This document shows, piece by piece, positions 5,828 through 6,213 of a DNA stretch of 6,213 bases (positions are counted from its first letter, which is position 1; every line of letters starts with the position of its first letter). The stretch is taken from contig DDCS01000186.1 of the NCBI GenBank assembly GCA_002335345.1, positions 1-6,213 of the forward strand, in the 5' to 3' direction. The position numbers and the translations under genes are program-made. This stretch comes from Flavobacteriaceae bacterium UBA2000 (GTDB lineage: Bacteria; Bacteroidota; Bacteroidia; Flavobacteriales; Flavobacteriaceae). The notes under the pieces were generated by a model. That model ran no database searches, was not told the origin of the DNA, and saw only the letters and a program-made list of their open reading frames with translations.

Positions 5828-6213
5828 TGGAGACGATTCACAAAATTGGACGAAGAAAAACCGCGGTTGCACGTGTGTATATTTCTAAAGGAAAAGGAAA
5901 CATCACGGTCAACAATCGCGCATTTGATAACTATTTCACAACACCTACCTTGCGCTATAAAGTAGAGCAACCGCTTGCCTTAACCGATAATGAGAAATCA
6001 TTCGACATCAAGGTAAACGTAAAAGGTGGCGGAATTACAGGACAAGCAGAAGCAGTTCGCTTAGCGATTGCCCGTGCTATGTGTGAATTAAATGAAGAAA
6101 ACAGAACGGTTCTTAAGCCAGAAGGTTTATTGACCCGTGACCCGAGAATGGTGGAACGCAAGAAATTCGGACAGAAGAAAGCCCGTAAGAAATTCCAGTT
6201 CTCTAAACGTTAA
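5827..6213 (+). CDS. rpsI: 30S ribosomal protein S9
   Basis: Small-subunit protein of the 30S head, 128 aa, complete: the TAA at 6211-6213 is the last codon of the window. It begins METIHKIGRRKTAVARVY, the conserved S9 N-terminus, and contains the family signature GGGITGQAEAVRLAIARA (about 67-84) and LLTRDPRMVERKKFGQKKAR. The basic tail ending FSKR is the extension that in known ribosomes reaches the P-site tRNA anticodon stem-loop through its last Arg. The ATG overlaps the rplM stop by 1 nt (TAATG), with no room for an independent ribosome-binding region, so translation depends on coupling to rplM. In many Bacteroidota rpsB and tsf come next; this cannot be checked here. Confidence 0.99.
   Translation: METIHKIGRRKTAVARVYISKGKGNITVNNRAFDNYFTTPTLRYKVEQPLALTDNEKSFDIKVNVKGGGITGQAEAVRLAIARAMCELNEENRTVLKPEGLLTRDPRMVERKKFGQKKARKKFQFSKR

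Overview
The window reads as chromosomal DNA of a Bacteroidota bacterium, most likely of the class Flavobacteriia. Four things point there. The coding starts have A-rich upstream sequence and no Shine-Dalgarno motif. A perfect Bacteroidota-type promoter (TTTG, 19 nt, TAnnTTTG) precedes rplM. The glycosylasparaginase closely resembles, from memory, the Elizabethkingia (Flavobacterium) meningosepticum enzyme. The L13 and S9 sequences are of Bacteroidota type. Every gene lies on the + strand. I cannot name the genus.

Region 1 (1-2055) is the end of a glycan-degradation operon. It holds the C-terminal part of a GH92 alpha-mannosidase, cut off by the window start and carrying two accessory beta-sandwich modules. 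Three bases later comes a complete Tat-exported N4-(beta-N-acetylglucosaminyl)-L-asparaginase. The mannosidase would trim mannose from N-glycans and the asparaginase would hydrolyse the remaining GlcNAc-Asn linkage, so the pair suggests use of N-linked glycoprotein glycans.

Region 2 (2056-2377) is a 322-nt gap without a convincing protein gene. Its second half has a TAnnTTTG promoter-like box, then two strong stem-loops. The second is terminator-like, and all the G-U wobbles are on the + strand. I read this as a candidate small RNA of about 75-80 nt, or a structured, attenuated polA leader. It is the most novel-looking item in the window.

Region 3 (2378-5242) is a full-length polA. The 5'-nuclease and polymerase domains keep all the motifs I checked. 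The central 3'-5' exonuclease-like domain has lost its metal-binding residues, so this Pol I should not proofread. The linker between the nuclease and exonuclease-like domains carries a QFSLF segment that matches the bacterial sliding-clamp-binding consensus.

Region 4 (5243-6213) is the conserved rplM-rpsI ribosomal operon. It has its own promoter, a small hairpin at the predicted 5' end of the mRNA, a nine-codon leader ORF ending exactly where rplM starts, and a 1-nt stop/start overlap between rplM and rpsI. The window ends at the rpsI stop codon. Apart from the gap before polA and the altered Pol I, the content is ordinary; I see no mobile element, CRISPR array, tRNA or rRNA.
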